The notes beneath the pieces are model-generated. The model ran no database searches. It was not told the DNA's origin and worked only from the letters and a program-made list of their open reading frames with translations. From Ryuthela nishihirai (taxonomy: Eukaryota > Arthropoda > Arachnida > Araneae > Heptathelidae): DNA of 64,000 bases. Below, piece after piece: positions 41,101 to 49,275 of this stretch. Where the stretch lies: assembly GCA_038380435.1 (NCBI GenBank), contig JAWZYU010000056.1:930001-994000 (forward strand), given 5' to 3'. A program made the position numbers and the translations under genes. Each line of letters starts with the position of its first letter. The first letter of the stretch is position 1.

Positions 41101-44100
41101 CTGAAGGCTCCCAACAGCTAACCAGTAGGTCCCCTTCCCAACCTTCTCTGAGAACTTGGGGTCCTTGTGACCTTCATTTAGCCTGTTATGTGCAAAAAAA
41201 GTGCCACTCAGAGGTAAAACAACTCAGCTGAGCATCAAATTTGCATCAAATTTTGTTTCATATTACTGAAAAGTGCAACAGAAAAACCCATGAAATGTTA
41301 AAAACAGCTTTTGGGAAAAAAAATGGTATATTTCATTCAAAGACTTTCCAGAAGTTATCAAGATTAAGATGGCCACATGTCCATCAAAGATAATCTTCAG
41401 TCTAGCCATCTTTCAACTTCAAAAATCAATGATTTAATCACTTTATTTGTGAACTGATCAGGAGTGATCATTGTTTAACTATCTGCAAAGTTTCTAGTGA
41501 AACTGGTATTTCTTTTGCCACATGTCACTCAATTTTAACGAAAGGTCTGTAAATGTGATGTGTTTCAGCTAAGTTTGTGCCTCACATCCTCTGACGATAA
41601 AGGGAGCAAAACATTCTCATCTCAAGATATTTATCAACGTGCTGCCACTGACCCAGACTTCATTTCTTCTATTAATATTGGTGATGAATCATGGGTGCAC
41701 GGGCATCACTATGTCCTCTCCCGATCAGACATACTCACTGGATTTAGCTCCTTTGATTTTTTTTTCCAATATTAAAATCCCTTTGGAATGCCACAGATTT
41801 GCAATAACTGAGGAAATTATGCAAAATGTGACACATGAACTATTAGCAATTTCGAAAGAGGCCTATCAGGAATGCTTCCAAAAGTTGTGGTATCTGCGTA
41901 TACAGCATCAAGGGGACTACTTTAAAAGGAGATCCATCCAAATAGCTGGTAACCTTGGCATTCTACTGATTAAGCTAACCTTCCATCTACATCTGCCCAT
42001 TATTCTGACTTTGAATGTTCCCATTGTATAGATATAAAAAAGTTTTATGATTTCAGAAATTTATGTGAAAAAATCATATATTTATACCTATAAACCAGTC
42101 ATTCTCAAAATTTAGTTACTTGTAGATCCCAATTTTTTTTTATCGATAAACATGGTAGACCCTTATTTTTAGTAGTAAACATTGGTGTCCCCCCATGCAT
42201 ATTAATACTGTTATGCCCCACTAAGAATTTTTGATTTTGTTTCAATTTGAAAAAACGAAAAAAAATGTTCAAATACAGATCAATTTTTTTATATCTACAT
42301 ACATAATGGTGAGTTGTAATTAAAAAGAAATCTTTTTTTTGTACTTTGTGAAATTATACCATTTGAACAAAGAAATATTTTGTATCATACGTTAAAAATA
42401 TACTGAAGAAAGAAGTGAATCATGTTCAAGAAGGGGCAGGGGTGGCTCAATTGGTAGCGTGCCAGGCTCGTAATCTGTAGTTCCCAGGTTCGAGTCCCAG
42501 CTGGGTCAGCGTTTAGATTTATCTCCACAAAATTCCCCACCCTGCCCACGGTCAGTAGGGGACACTCAGTAGGGGACACCGATGGGCTTGGAAAGGCCGC
42601 TGTCCATCGGATGGGACGTTAAGCCGTGGCCCCGTGTGCGGGAGAGCCATACCCTGTGCACGTTAAAGAACACGCTGGATGGCCTTGACGGGAGGCTACC
42701 GTCTCTCCCAACAGCTGTTCCAGTGGGTCCCCTCTCCCAACCTTCTCTGAGCCTTCGGGGTCCATGTGACCTGGCCATTTAGCCCATGGTGTGCAAAAAA
42801 GTGCCGCTCAGAGGTAAAACAACCCAACCCATGTTCAAGAATGACTTTGAATCTAATTACAACATTCCTTCATATTGAACATCTACATTTATAATATACT
42901 TTATCTTTTGTGAACTATCGCCAACTCAACTATTGTAAACTACTATTCATCAGTGTTAAAGTGTTTTTTACATATTAGGTCTGATTTCATTTAAAATTTG
43001 TGATTATTAATTTTGAGTTGTATTTGAAAGAAAGTAGTAATTTTTCTTTTTCCTTTGGAAGAGTTTTTTTTTGTAAATTGCTTTCAGTATGACATACTAT
43101 CAATTTTGAGTTTTCTTTGTTACAGGGTGAGGATATTTCAATGGGCATTTGGTTGGCAGCAATTAATCCACTCTATATTGAGGTGTGTTATGTCTTTCTT
43201 CAACTATTTATATAGGTTTATGCTATTAAGGTTTTTACAGCATTCTTTACTTAAAAGATATTCTACATTCCTGTTTTCCAAGCAACAGAAAAACCCATAT
43301 ATCTAGTGCAGTGTCTCGCAAACTTTTTTACTCTGCGGCACACTGAATCTCATTTTTTTTTTCCTGCAGCACACTGAATCTAAATTTTTTTCCCGCGGCC
43401 CACCTAAAAAAGAATTTTTGATGGTTACGTAAAAAGAGGAAAATTGAAGTTTCGTTAAATGCATTTTTATTTAAAATAAATATAATAATAAATATAATTA
43501 ATCATAACTCGGTGTTTGTTTTAAATATTTGTCCATTCTATGGCTTGAAATAATCAAAAATTAATACCAAAATTTGGAAAAAGCTTGATAAATGGTTACA
43601 AGATCCCAGTTGATAAAATCTGAAAGTTTTTTATTAAAGCACGTCGATATTAAAGTACGTCGATAACACAAGTCAAGTCAATATGAAATCTTTGGAATAT
43701 CTAGTGTCAATATGAAAATCTCTCGCGGCACACTTGGAATCTCTCGTGGCACACTACTGTGCCGCGACACACAGTTTGCGAGACACTGATGTAGTGGGTA
43801 ATATCTTTCAGTCTGAACTGATCATGTTTGTAATAAATAATTGCTTTCCAATTAATATTAAGTTGTTAAAAACAAAATTCTCTATGTCTAAGCAGTTTTA
43901 TGTAAATCAGATTAGTGTTACTCACACCAGATTATTTTTTAATGATAAACACAGTAATAACTCATTTAACATTTTTTATATTAATTATACTTTACAATAA
44001 ATGTCGAAACAACTAATGAATTGACTCAGGATCTACAGGCTTTGATTTCAGTGTTGCTTTGCCACATTTTTTTTTCACGATCTGAGAATAGCTCTGTCGT

Positions 44101-47100
44101 ATGCTAAGCAGCTCTTCCATCTTGATCTGTGGGGTGCCCAGACATACATCATTCTCCACCAAGCTATGCTCATGACAGCAAAGCTGGTCAGATCAGATTG
44201 ACAACAGTGTTTCATATTGAGAGGGGACGGGGGTGGGTCAGTCGGTAGCATGCCATGTTCGTAATCTAGTTCCCTGGTTCGAGTCCCAGCTGGGTCAGCA
44301 TTGAGATTTCTCTCCACAAAAATTCCCCGCCCTGCCCACGGTCAGTAGGGGACACCGATGGGCTTAGAAAAGCCGACGTCCGTCGGACGGGACGTTAAGC
44401 CGTGGCCCCGTGTGCGGGAGAGCCATACCCTGTGCACGTTAAAGAACACGCTAGATGGCCTTGATGGGAGGCTACCATCTGTTTCCCAACAGCTGTTCCA
44501 GTGGGTCCCCTCCTCCAACCTTCTCTGAGCCTTCAGGGTCCTTGTGACCTGGCCATTTAGCCCATGGTGTGCAAAAAAGTGCCGCTCAGAGGTAAAACAA
44601 CCCAACCTAATCCATATTGAGATTACTATCAAACCGTGGTAGTTTTTGCAAAATGAAAGGCTCAGTAGCTCTAATGTTTGTTTTTCAGGTGGATTAAAAA
44701 AAATTCTTGTTTTTTTTTAGGTGCTGATTTATATTCTTTTCTTCTTTGAATAGATGAGCAATCTACGCAAGTTTTGTGACATCTTATTGGCCTTTTGTCG
44801 TATTTTAATCATTTACCTAGCTTTTAACTTTGAATATCATACTACCCAATCCTCTTACATTTGGATATATTTTATCAAATGAATCATTTTCTTTACCTGT
44901 CTTTGCTTTTTTTTTTTTAATATCTTTGATATTTAGTGTTTTACCTTGTATTTTTTATACTTTAGAATTTTTTTTTCATGGATCTTTTTACACCCATTCT
45001 TAATCTTTTATACCATTGTTAATTCTCATTTTTTTTTACATAGGTACTTTAAACCCATTATTTTTTATCCTTTTTTTTATGCTCTTATATTTTACCTTTA
45101 AATTGGGTTCTAAGTTTGAAATCATCTAGGGTTGTGAATTCATCTTTACTAAAAATTCCAGATCCATTTGTCTTCTTAGTAAATGGTTGTTTAGATACTT
45201 TAATTTGGTGCTTTTTATGTGAACCTGGCAAAACACAAGGACCCTATTTTGCTGAAGTTTCACTGCACCAAATAAGTCCAGTAATAGTGGAAAATAGACT
45301 ATTCTTGTCACTTGCCTACTGTTATAATTGGGCACTTTTGTGTTTTGTAATTTTTCTGGTGTTCTTTGACAAGTTAGTGATTTGTTAATCACCATTTTGA
45401 ATCAAACTTAACCAACTACTCAGAGCCTGTTTGATAATTGAGTTTTATTTCTGCCTATTAACCCTTTCAGGACCATAAGGTTTCTAAGAGTAAATATTAG
45501 TATGTAACTGTTTATTTTAGTTTGTTTAGACGTAAAATAAATAAAAATCATAAGAAAAATACATAACAATGTGTAGTTTTTTTGGAATTTTATGCGAAAT
45601 ATTTTTCCCAATGGACTATAAAGGTAACACAAATTATAGTTAGGCTTATTATGCAATGTCTTTTATTTATTGGTTTATTAGAACGAAATGTTAACTAAAA
45701 TAATACAAAATTATGAAATAAAATTACTATACAAAATGATGTGCTAATTATGATATTCTGCGAAGCAATTTCTTTTGGAGGTGAGGCAAAGATGTACATT
45801 GCACATAGTACATATATTATGCGTCCTGACAGTTCTGTTTTTGTTTTCTAAACGTTCCCGTTTACGTAATTGCGTTCGGCATACGTTCGATTTTGACATT
45901 CTGTATAAAAAATGCAGATAAGGTTATAATTAAATACGACAATCACCAATTTTAAAATGGGAAAAATGTTTTCCTTAGTCGTGAAAGTGTTAAGTAGTGA
46001 AATTTTTAAACTCTAGTTATGCCATTGCTTGTTGACCATTGTGGTCTCTAATTGTTTATCAATTCTAAATCAAAGTAAACTGAAATATTTAAGATGAAGT
46101 AATAAACTGTCTATTTAAAACTGAAATATAATCATCCAGTTTGAATTTCCCATTGTGAAACATACAAAATAATTTATAGCATGATTAGCACAGTATGCAC
46201 TATGAGGCCTTTATCATTGCTGAATGGATATTTGAGAATACATTTTGGAAGCATGTTGTTGTTTCTTTTTTTTTTTGCCCGTTTTTTGTTTGTTTTCGTT
46301 TCTTTTGTGATTGACCACAATGATCAATGAACATTTAGACGTTATAGCTGTTGAATATTGTTTCTTAATGAAACAGTCATATTCTACATATTTTCAATGT
46401 TTTTCTCTGTAAATTACAGAATAGTCCTTGCCAGCCCTTGGAAATTGACAGCAGAAACATTGAAATCTTGACACTCCAAATGTCTTTTGTGAATTTATTT
46501 CAACCACTAATAATTACAACACATTCTCTTTTTTGATCTTAATATCAATTTCAGTTACCATCACGAGGATATGGCTTTTGAGAGGAAGGTGGACGTAAGA
46601 TTCCCTTGAAAACTCCCCCCATGGTAAAATATACATTTGTTTGCATTTTGCTACACTCTAGTAATAGGGACAGAGGTTGGCACATAATCTCATGATTAGC
46701 AGGTTTGAGCCCTAACTGTGCCACCATTCAAGTTCATCTCTGCTATTCCCTGTCCTGCCCTTAAAGAGAGGGTGGGGGTGGCTTAGTCGGTAGTGCGCCA
46801 GGCTCGTAATCGTAGTTCCAAGGTTCGATTCCCAGCTGGATCAGTGTTGAGATTTATCTCCGCAAAATTTCCCCCCGCCTTGCCCACGGTCAGTAGGGGA
46901 CACCGATGGGCTTGAAAAGGCCACCGTCCGTCGGATGGGACTTTAAGCCGTGGGCCCGTGTGCGGGAGAGCCATACCCTGTGCATGTTAAAGAGCACATT
47001 GGATGGCCTTGACGGGAGGCTACCATCGGTCTCCCAACAGATGTTCCAGTGTGTCCCCTCCCCCAACCTTCTCTGAGCCTTCAGGTTCCATGTGACCTGG

Positions 47101-47938
47101 CCATTTAGCCCATGGTGTGCAAAAAAGTGCCGCTCAGAGGTAAAACAACCCAACCCTTAAAGAGAAAGTGGACATTAATGACTATGGTTCTTATGTGCCC
47201 ATTAAAGAACATGCTTGATGAAGTTTATGGAAGGCTTCTATCAGTCATAATAATTATTTAGTGGTTTCCCTTATTTAACCTGATACTTTGGAGCTTTTGT
47301 GATCTTACCATTTAGACTATTGTGTATCTCAGAGGTATTTTTGCGTTATCTAGAAATATTTAACTGTCATTTAAGTAATAATTCACAGCTACAATAAGGT
47401 ATTAAATTTAATCACGATTAAAGCTGTATTACATCATTGCACTTTAAAACTTCACGATAAAGACGAGGTGTGCATAACAAGTTTTGGTACCTTAAGCCTA
47501 ATTATTTATATTTTATTAAAATAGGCATCTTCCTTATACTATTGTAAAGAGAAAGATATAGAGCTAAAGATAACATTTCTACTGTATAATAGCAAGTAAT
47601 GGAAAGCTAATTCTATAGCTAAAGGGCATAAGAATTAGGCTTAAGTACCAAAACTTGTTATGCACACCTCATCCAGGTGGTGAAGTTTTAAAGTGCAATG
47701 ATGTAATACGGCTTTAATTGTGATTAAATTTAATAATATTTAACTGTACTCGTGCATCTATATGTATATTAGGTGATTTATATAATTTTTTTGTTTGCAG
47801 GATGTACACTGGAATTGTGATATTTCCTGTGACTTTGAAAGCTACAATAGAGCTCAGCTGACGGTGAAACAAATGAAAGAAGTTTGGAGAATTTATGAAA
47901 AATGTGGTAGTTTATGCACTTGTGATATTACAAGTTAA
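23019..47938 (+). CDS. B3GALNT2: Beta-1,3-N-acetylgalactosaminyltransferase 2-like, C-terminal six exons (gene span)
   Basis: Six exons (23,019-23,103; 27,389-27,572; 34,412-34,546; 39,201-39,360; 43,126-43,182; 47,801-47,938) join to 759 bp: 252 residues and a stop. All introns are GT-AG and the junction phases (1, 2, 2, 0, 0) agree. Family: GT31 enzymes of the ER/Golgi that add beta-1,3-GalNAc; in vertebrates B3GALNT2 acts on the O-mannosyl glycan of alpha-dystroglycan. Seen here: FVDVVDIYKNIP, the DxD metal/UDP-sugar motif in LLKTDDDC, CGSGYVLS, and GEDISMGIW with the catalytic-region ED pair, in the order and spacing of the family. The N-terminal membrane anchor and stem are absent; their exons must lie outside the window or be missing. 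The introns (3.8-6.8 kb) are full of SINEs and DNA transposons, but the exons are intact, so the gene looks functional. Confidence 0.85.
23617..24000 (+). mobile_element. SINE-A copy, full length, inserted in mariner relic
   Basis: SINE-A consensus as seen across copies: a G-rich start, then a tRNA-like head with box A (TGGCTCAGTCGGTAG) and box B (GGTTCGAGTCC), with CGT (CAT in some copies) at the anticodon position. A unique body of about 140 bp and a 169-bp 3' module follow, ending in an AACCC-type tail. This copy is flanked by the duplication AGGGTCATAA (23,607-23,616 and 24,001-24,010), which shows retroposition into the older mariner copy. Confidence 0.92.
24051..24287 (+). mobile_element. 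Old, 5'-truncated SINE-A copy
   Basis: It is diverged but follows the SINE body from GATGCCAATGGACTTGG through GTTAAAGAACATGC to GGTAAAACAACCCAACC. The head is missing. It lies between the two halves of the mariner relic. Confidence 0.75.
24812..25367 (+). mobile_element. SINE-A copy with a duplicated 3' module
   Basis: The head and body are complete. The 169-bp 3' module occurs twice, with the second starting at GTTAAAG, 25,197, directly after the tail CAATCCAAC. No convincing target-site duplication was found. Confidence 0.9.
25737..25990 (+). pseudogene. Possible pogo/Tigger-type transposase N-terminus (weak)
   Basis: An open stretch reads MANKNQSKDTVASTKKKTTS, then VFDTKIKIIKFSDE. The layout (basic Lys-rich start, then a K-I-K-IIK-hydrophobic segment) resembles the start of Tigger/CENP-B-like transposases, where a K-EIIK-x-E helix begins the first HTH. 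It breaks down after about 45 residues. It could be chance. Confidence 0.3.
26128..26350 (+). pseudogene. Tc1-like transposase relic
   Basis: Plus-strand translation gives RPWPAYSPYLSPIMHVWDMMER, matching the Tc1 motif WPA-SPDLSPIE-WD with the catalytic Asp replaced by Tyr and the Glu by Met. Further Tc1-like C-terminal sequence follows with stops. Beyond repair. Confidence 0.7.
26761..27047 (+). mobile_element. SINE-A copy, 5'-truncated
   Basis: It starts inside the body (CTCCCCGCCC) and lacks the tRNA head. It is flanked by a 14-bp duplication ATCAATATAATGGA (26,747-26,760; 27,048-27,061), so the truncation occurred at insertion. Confidence 0.9.
27389..27572 (+). CDS. B3GALNT2: B3GALNT2-like exon B (start of GT31 domain)
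   Basis: The acceptor is TTTTCTTAG and the donor GTACGT. It encodes a polar segment (NVLEEIVARQNQ, SELHSEAEELQ) and then DIIFVDVVDIYKNIPHKLL and HFYNW. The FVDVVD-Y-N-P-KLL-FY-W pattern is the signature I know from B3GALNT2. It ends in phase 2 (TG), completed to Trp by the next exon. The acceptor choice is fixed by phase; earlier AG sites upstream would also be open but break the join with exon A. Confidence 0.85.
27887..28274 (+). mobile_element. SINE-A copy, full length, landed at palindrome edge
   Basis: A 15-bp duplication CTCAAACAGGTCATT (27,872-27,886; 28,275-28,289) flanks it. The right duplication overlaps the first bases of the palindrome at 28,281, so the SINE entered its left arm. 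The tail is ACAACACAACCCAA. Confidence 0.92.
28281..28384. repeat. Perfect-like palindrome, arms about 43 bp
   Basis: The left arm starts CAGGTCATTCTAATG and the right arm ends CATTATAATGACCTG. The arms pair almost throughout around a short loop (GGCAACTGTACATATTGTAC). Confidence 0.85.
28391..28593. repeat. Second palindrome with tRNA-like arms
   Basis: The arms are about 75 bp, AACATTTGAAATAATTAGTT at the left and its near-complement at 28,574-28,593. Each arm contains a box B-like motif (GAGTTCGAATCCC at the right; its complement at the left). On the minus strand the centre plus left arm form a tRNA-like box A (TGGTCTAGCAGTTAAG) and box B. It appears to be two inverted copies of a tRNA-derived sequence. 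Confidence 0.75.
28792..30680 (+). mobile_element. SINE-A-derived element carrying about 11 tandem 3' modules
   Basis: It is 5'-truncated at CTCCGCAAAATTCCCC. The body continues to GTGCACGTTAAAG at about 28,915, followed by one shortened and ten full 169-bp modules. The whole element is flanked by a single duplication CACTGCTCAGTTG/CACTGCTCATTTG (28,779-28,791; 30,681-30,693). Confidence 0.9.
28992..30676 (+). repeat. 169-bp satellite from SINE-A 3' module, ten full units
   Basis: Units start at GTTAAAG at 28,992, 29,161, 29,330, 29,499 and so on to 30,513. Each ends at CAACCCAAC or CAACACAAC. Inner units share derived states (GAGCACGCTGTATGG, TTTTTCCCAAC) that differ from the first unit, so homogenisation took place within the array. 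Confidence 0.93.
30694..32003. other. AT-rich intronic DNA, nothing recognised
   Basis: It lies in intron B-C. Short open stretches occur on both strands, for example at 31,469-31,768, but I see no known motif, splice-supported exon or tandem structure. A decayed mobile element is possible. Confidence 0.4.
32005..32124 (+). mobile_element. SINE-A head fragment
   Basis: The tRNA-like head and start of the body are present (box A with GGTACCACGCC variation), ending at CCCTGCCTACAG, where it abuts an inverted SINE-B fragment. Confidence 0.8.
32125..32185 (-). mobile_element. SINE-B fragment (inverted)
   Basis: The minus strand reads a tRNA-like 3' half with GGGTTCGAGCCCCGGG, then TAAGGCATGG and TTTTTCTG. 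This matches the SINE-B copy at 54,361 (GGGTTCGAGCCCCAGG, AAGGCATGG). Confidence 0.55.
32214..32910 (+). mobile_element. Old SINE-A copy interrupted by a younger SINE-A
   Basis: The diverged head and body run 32,214-32,415. The 3' module resumes at 32,801 (GCCTTGATGGAAGGCTACC) and ends near AAATAACACAGCCC. The interruption is the inverted copy at 32,416-32,800. Confidence 0.8.
32416..32800 (-). mobile_element. SINE-A copy, full length, nested in older SINE-A
   Basis: The inverted complete copy ends with the complement of the G-rich start (CCCCCGCCCC). The 10-bp duplication GCCTTGATGG (32,406-32,415; 32,801-32,810) lies inside the host SINE. Confidence 0.92.
33545..33933 (+). mobile_element. 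SINE-A copy with ACA-repeat tail
   Basis: The copy is full length and little diverged, and ends in ACAACAACAACAAC instead of CAACCCAACCC. No clear target-site duplication was seen. Confidence 0.9.
34412..34546 (+). CDS. B3GALNT2: B3GALNT2-like exon C with DxD motif
   Basis: The acceptor is TTTCCTTAG and the donor GTAATT. It encodes LTAEHNF, then SYLLKTDDDCMVDVPKVL, RKLMKRN and SKMWWW. The TDDDC motif is the DxD that binds the metal-UDP-sugar in GT31 enzymes. Phase 2 at both ends. The run of three Trp before S-R is unusual compared with the W-W-G I expect in the family. Confidence 0.9.
34980..35237 (+). repeat. 86-bp tandem triplication
   Basis: Three units start at CTGTTTATAAA at 34,980, 35,066 and 35,152. 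Each contains TTTGAGTTGCTGCATTAAA and a GTCAC...GAGAGCAAAGG ending. It lies in intron C-D, with no relation to the SINEs seen. Confidence 0.85.
35238..35979. other. Intronic DNA, nothing recognised
   Basis: AT-rich sequence between the 86-bp triplication and a SINE-A copy, without coding or repeat signals that I can support. Confidence 0.4.
35994..36380 (+). mobile_element. SINE-A copy, full length
   Basis: The duplication TCCACTCCATGACC/TCCACTCCACGACC lies at 35,980-35,993 and 36,381-36,394. The head has GTAGCGGGCCAGG, and the 3' module is single. Confidence 0.92.
36395..38264. other. Intronic DNA, nothing recognised
   Basis: AT-rich sequence with a few homopolymer runs, within intron C-D. 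Short open stretches near 36,769-36,951 and 36,905-37,111 have no motif or splice support. Confidence 0.4.
38278..38654 (+). mobile_element. SINE-A copy, moderately diverged
   Basis: A 13-bp duplication AGTTTTAGTTATG lies at 38,265-38,277 and 38,655-38,667. Part of the body around CACGGTCAGTAGG is deleted. CAT stands at the anticodon position. Confidence 0.92.
38930..39115 (-). mobile_element. SINE-B copy (second tRNA-derived SINE family)
   Basis: The minus strand reads a tRNA-like head (box A TGGCCGAGGAGTGGTTAGC; box B GGTTCAAGACC). A body follows with CCCGCCATCCTCACAGA, ACTGACAGG and GACCTCTG..AAGCAGCTG. The same order is seen at 54,361-54,560 on the plus strand, which defines a family. 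It ends 86 bp before exon D. Confidence 0.7.
39201..39360 (+). CDS. B3GALNT2: B3GALNT2-like exon D with CGSGYV motif
   Basis: The acceptor is CCCATAAAG and the donor GTATGG. The first base completes Arg. It encodes QWPLNDFGKWAEYEYKSP, YPSFPCGSGYVLSNNLVKWL and LHPYQ. The YP-F-CGSGY-hydrophobic-S pattern is conserved in GT31 beta-1,3-glycosyltransferases and lies in the acceptor/donor-binding half of the domain. It ends in phase 0. Confidence 0.9.
39653..40044 (+). mobile_element. SINE-A copy
   Basis: The head and 3' module are complete, with the tail CAATCCAATCCAATC. The flanks share only a degenerate TATTGTT, so the duplication is uncertain. Confidence 0.88.
40382..40766 (+). mobile_element. 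SINE-A copy with deletion in the head
   Basis: GCGCGC is deleted from the D-arm region (GTCGGTACCAGGC). A possible imperfect duplication, TGCAGTGTTGTA/TGCAGTGTATTAA, flanks it. Confidence 0.88.
40872..41228 (+). mobile_element. Old SINE-A copy
   Basis: It is strongly diverged but collinear from AGTGGCTCAGTCGGTAGC to GGTAAAACAAC, with several internal deletions. Confidence 0.8.
41265..42015 (+). pseudogene. Decayed mariner transposase (SETMAR-like type)
   Basis: Reading across frames on the plus strand gives KCNRKTHEMLKTAFGKK (N-terminal HTH), IYQRAATDPDFISSI and GDESWVHG with the first catalytic Asp. A jump to SLDLAPLIF follows, then KIPLECHRFAITEEIMQNV, ISKEAYQECFQK and HQGDYF. The middle of the catalytic domain is deleted and frames shift. 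The order and motifs match mariner transposases. It lies in intron D-E. Confidence 0.75.
42433..42829 (+). mobile_element. SINE-A copy with small internal duplication
   Basis: A 12-bp duplication CATGTTCAAGAA lies at 42,421-42,432 and 42,830-42,841. CAGTAGGGGACAC occurs twice at about 42,553-42,580. Confidence 0.92.
43126..43182 (+). CDS. B3GALNT2: B3GALNT2-like exon E (19 codons, ED motif)
   Basis: This short exon has the acceptor TTTGTTACAG and the donor GTGTGT. It encodes GEDISMGIWLAAINPLYIE. The E-D pair followed by V/I-S-M-G is the conserved catalytic-region motif of GT31 enzymes. Phase 0 at both ends. Confidence 0.88.
43309..43788. mobile_element. hAT-type MITE
   Basis: Terminal inverted repeats CAGTGTCTCGCAAACT bound a 480-bp non-coding element. 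An 8-bp flanking duplication ATCTAGTG/ATGTAGTG (43,301-43,308; 43,789-43,796) has one mismatch. CAG-start ends and 8-bp duplications are typical of hAT. Subterminal CGGCACACT motifs repeat near both ends. Confidence 0.85.
44222..44612 (+). mobile_element. SINE-A copy
   Basis: A 9-bp duplication CATATTGAG lies at 44,213-44,221 and 44,613-44,621. The head has small deletions around the anticodon arm (TTCGTAATCTAGTTCCC). Confidence 0.9.
44622..46660. other. AT-rich intronic DNA, nothing recognised
   Basis: There are many poly-T runs (44,700-45,110). Overlapping open stretches at 45,116-45,395 on both strands have no known motif and no splice support. Confidence 0.4.
46671..47345 (+). mobile_element. 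Old SINE-like copy split by a younger SINE-A
   Basis: 46,671-46,757 carries a diverged head (GCAGGTTTGAGCCCTAACTG) and body start; 47,158-47,345 carries the rest (CATTAAAGAACATGC to CTCAGAGGTA). The younger insert at 46,770-47,153 separates the halves. Confidence 0.65.
46770..47153 (+). mobile_element. SINE-A copy nested in older copy
   Basis: A 12-bp duplication CCCTTAAAGAGA lies at 46,758-46,769 and 47,154-47,165. Private changes (CTCGTAATCGTAG, TTTCCCCCCGCC) are shared with the copy at 51,004, which marks a later duplication. Confidence 0.9.
47400..47735. repeat. Foldback repeat, arms about 103 bp, in last intron
   Basis: The left arm (47,400-47,503) and right arm (47,630-47,735) are inverted near-complements, sharing ATTAAATTTAATCAC, GTATTACATCATTGCACTTT and GTGCATAACAAGTTTTGG, around a loop of about 125 bp. 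AATATTTAACTGT stands on both sides (47,355-47,367; 47,734-47,746). The right arm ends 65 bp before exon F. Confidence 0.85.
47801..47938 (+). CDS. B3GALNT2: B3GALNT2-like terminal exon F
   Basis: The acceptor TTTGTTTGCAG is at 47,790-47,800 and the stop TAA at 47,936. It encodes DVHWNCDISCDFESYN, then QLTVKQMKEVWRIYEKCG and CTCDITS. The cysteine-rich C-terminus with W-x-C...C and EKCG..C.C resembles the family tail. The acceptor lies 65 bp beyond a long foldback repeat in the preceding intron. Confidence 0.88.
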   Translation, partial: DVHWNCDISCDFESYNRAQLTVKQMKEVWRIYEKCGSLCTCDITS

Positions 47939-47976
47939 TTGAAAATGAAGATAATTTTACTATTTCCATAGTGTTC

Positions 47977-48171
47977 ATTAAATTGAATTATTAATATGCC
48001 ATTTTTTATGTTATTGAATTATGTTAAAATTCTGTCCTGTTATAAAATACATTTTAAGTTTGTGGTAATAATCCAAATTGCTCATGAATATCATCTCCAG
48101 TTAGGGTAACCAGACTTCCCCTTTTTCTAGGGACAATCCTTGGATGAAAAGATTAGCTCCCAACAAATAAA
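47977..48171 (+). promoter_or_regulatory. Candidate poly(A) signals of the B3GALNT2-like gene
   Basis: ATTAAA lies at 47,977-47,982 (39 bp after the stop) and AATAAA at 48,166-48,171. Either could serve. AT-rich DNA gives such hexamers by chance, so this is weak. Confidence 0.3.
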
Positions 48172-48269
48172 GGTTCCTGAACTTTTTAACATTAAATTTA
48201 TTATACAACATAAGTAGATTTATTACTTATGTTGATATACTTACGTGTAGAATGATAGTGTCAATTATT

Positions 48270-49041
48270 ATGAAAAATTTCTATTGGTATTGCTAGCAAC
48301 TGAAAAATTGTGACTAGAGTTTTATAATGAATGTGCTAGACTGTGAGCTCCTAGACTCGAATGAGCAGATGCCCCAACTATAGGAGCATTTCTGCTCAGT
48401 CCTAAAAATTCAATTTTCGGAAGTCCCAGATATTTTTCATTAAATGTGCTCACCCTATCTCCAGTATGTTCAGTGAAGTATGATATATATACTAATATGA
48501 AAGATAAATCAGAGAAAAAGTTGGTGAGTATGATAGATATACTAATATGAAAGATAAATCAGAGACAAAGATGGTGAGAAATGACTCCTGGAATAATGAA
48601 TAAATTCGAGTCGCAAAGGCAAATAGTCTTATTAAATGAAACAGACACCAAAAATATGAAAAATTTCTATTGGTATTGCTAGCAACTGAAAAATTGTGAC
48701 TAGAGTTTTATAATGAATGTGCTAGACTGTGAGCTCCTAGACTCGAATGAGCAGATGCCCCAACTATAGGAGCATTTCTGCTCAGTCCTAAAAATTCAAT
48801 TTTCGGAAGTCCCAGATATTTTTCATTAAATGTGCTCACCCTATCTCCAGTATGTTCAGTGAAGTATGATATATATACTAATATGAAAGATAAATCAGAG
48901 AAAAAGTTGGTGAGTATGATAGATATACTAATATGAAAGATAAATCAGAGACAAAGATGGTGAGAAATGACTCCTGGAATAATGAATAAATTCGAGTCGC
49001 AAAGGCAAATAGTCTTATTAAATGAAACAGACACCAAAAAT
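48270..49041 (+). repeat. 386-bp tandem duplication, copies apparently identical
   Basis: The units run 48,270-48,655 and 48,656-49,041. I see no difference between them. Inside each is a smaller duplication of about 48 bp (TATGATA..TACTAATATGAAAG). Confidence 0.9.
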
Positions 49042-49275
49042 AGGATATACAAATGGAAATAAAATGGGTAGAAATAGACGAAGGGCCTACACAAAAAAAT
49101 TGTTAATACACTGAACCTAAAGAGTAAGTTTCGTTTCATAAAAGAAAACATATCAAGCATGCACCCATCATCTATTCAAGAATTCCACTAATATTTAATT
49201 TAGCAAAAGTGTAAAATGTAGATCTCTAAGACCACTGGTTTCAAAGAGAAAAGCACTTATATACCCACTTAACTA

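Noticed and set aside
45116..45395. Overlapping open frames of about 90 codons on both strands
   Set aside because: No recognised motif, AT-rich intron context, and no splice or start support.
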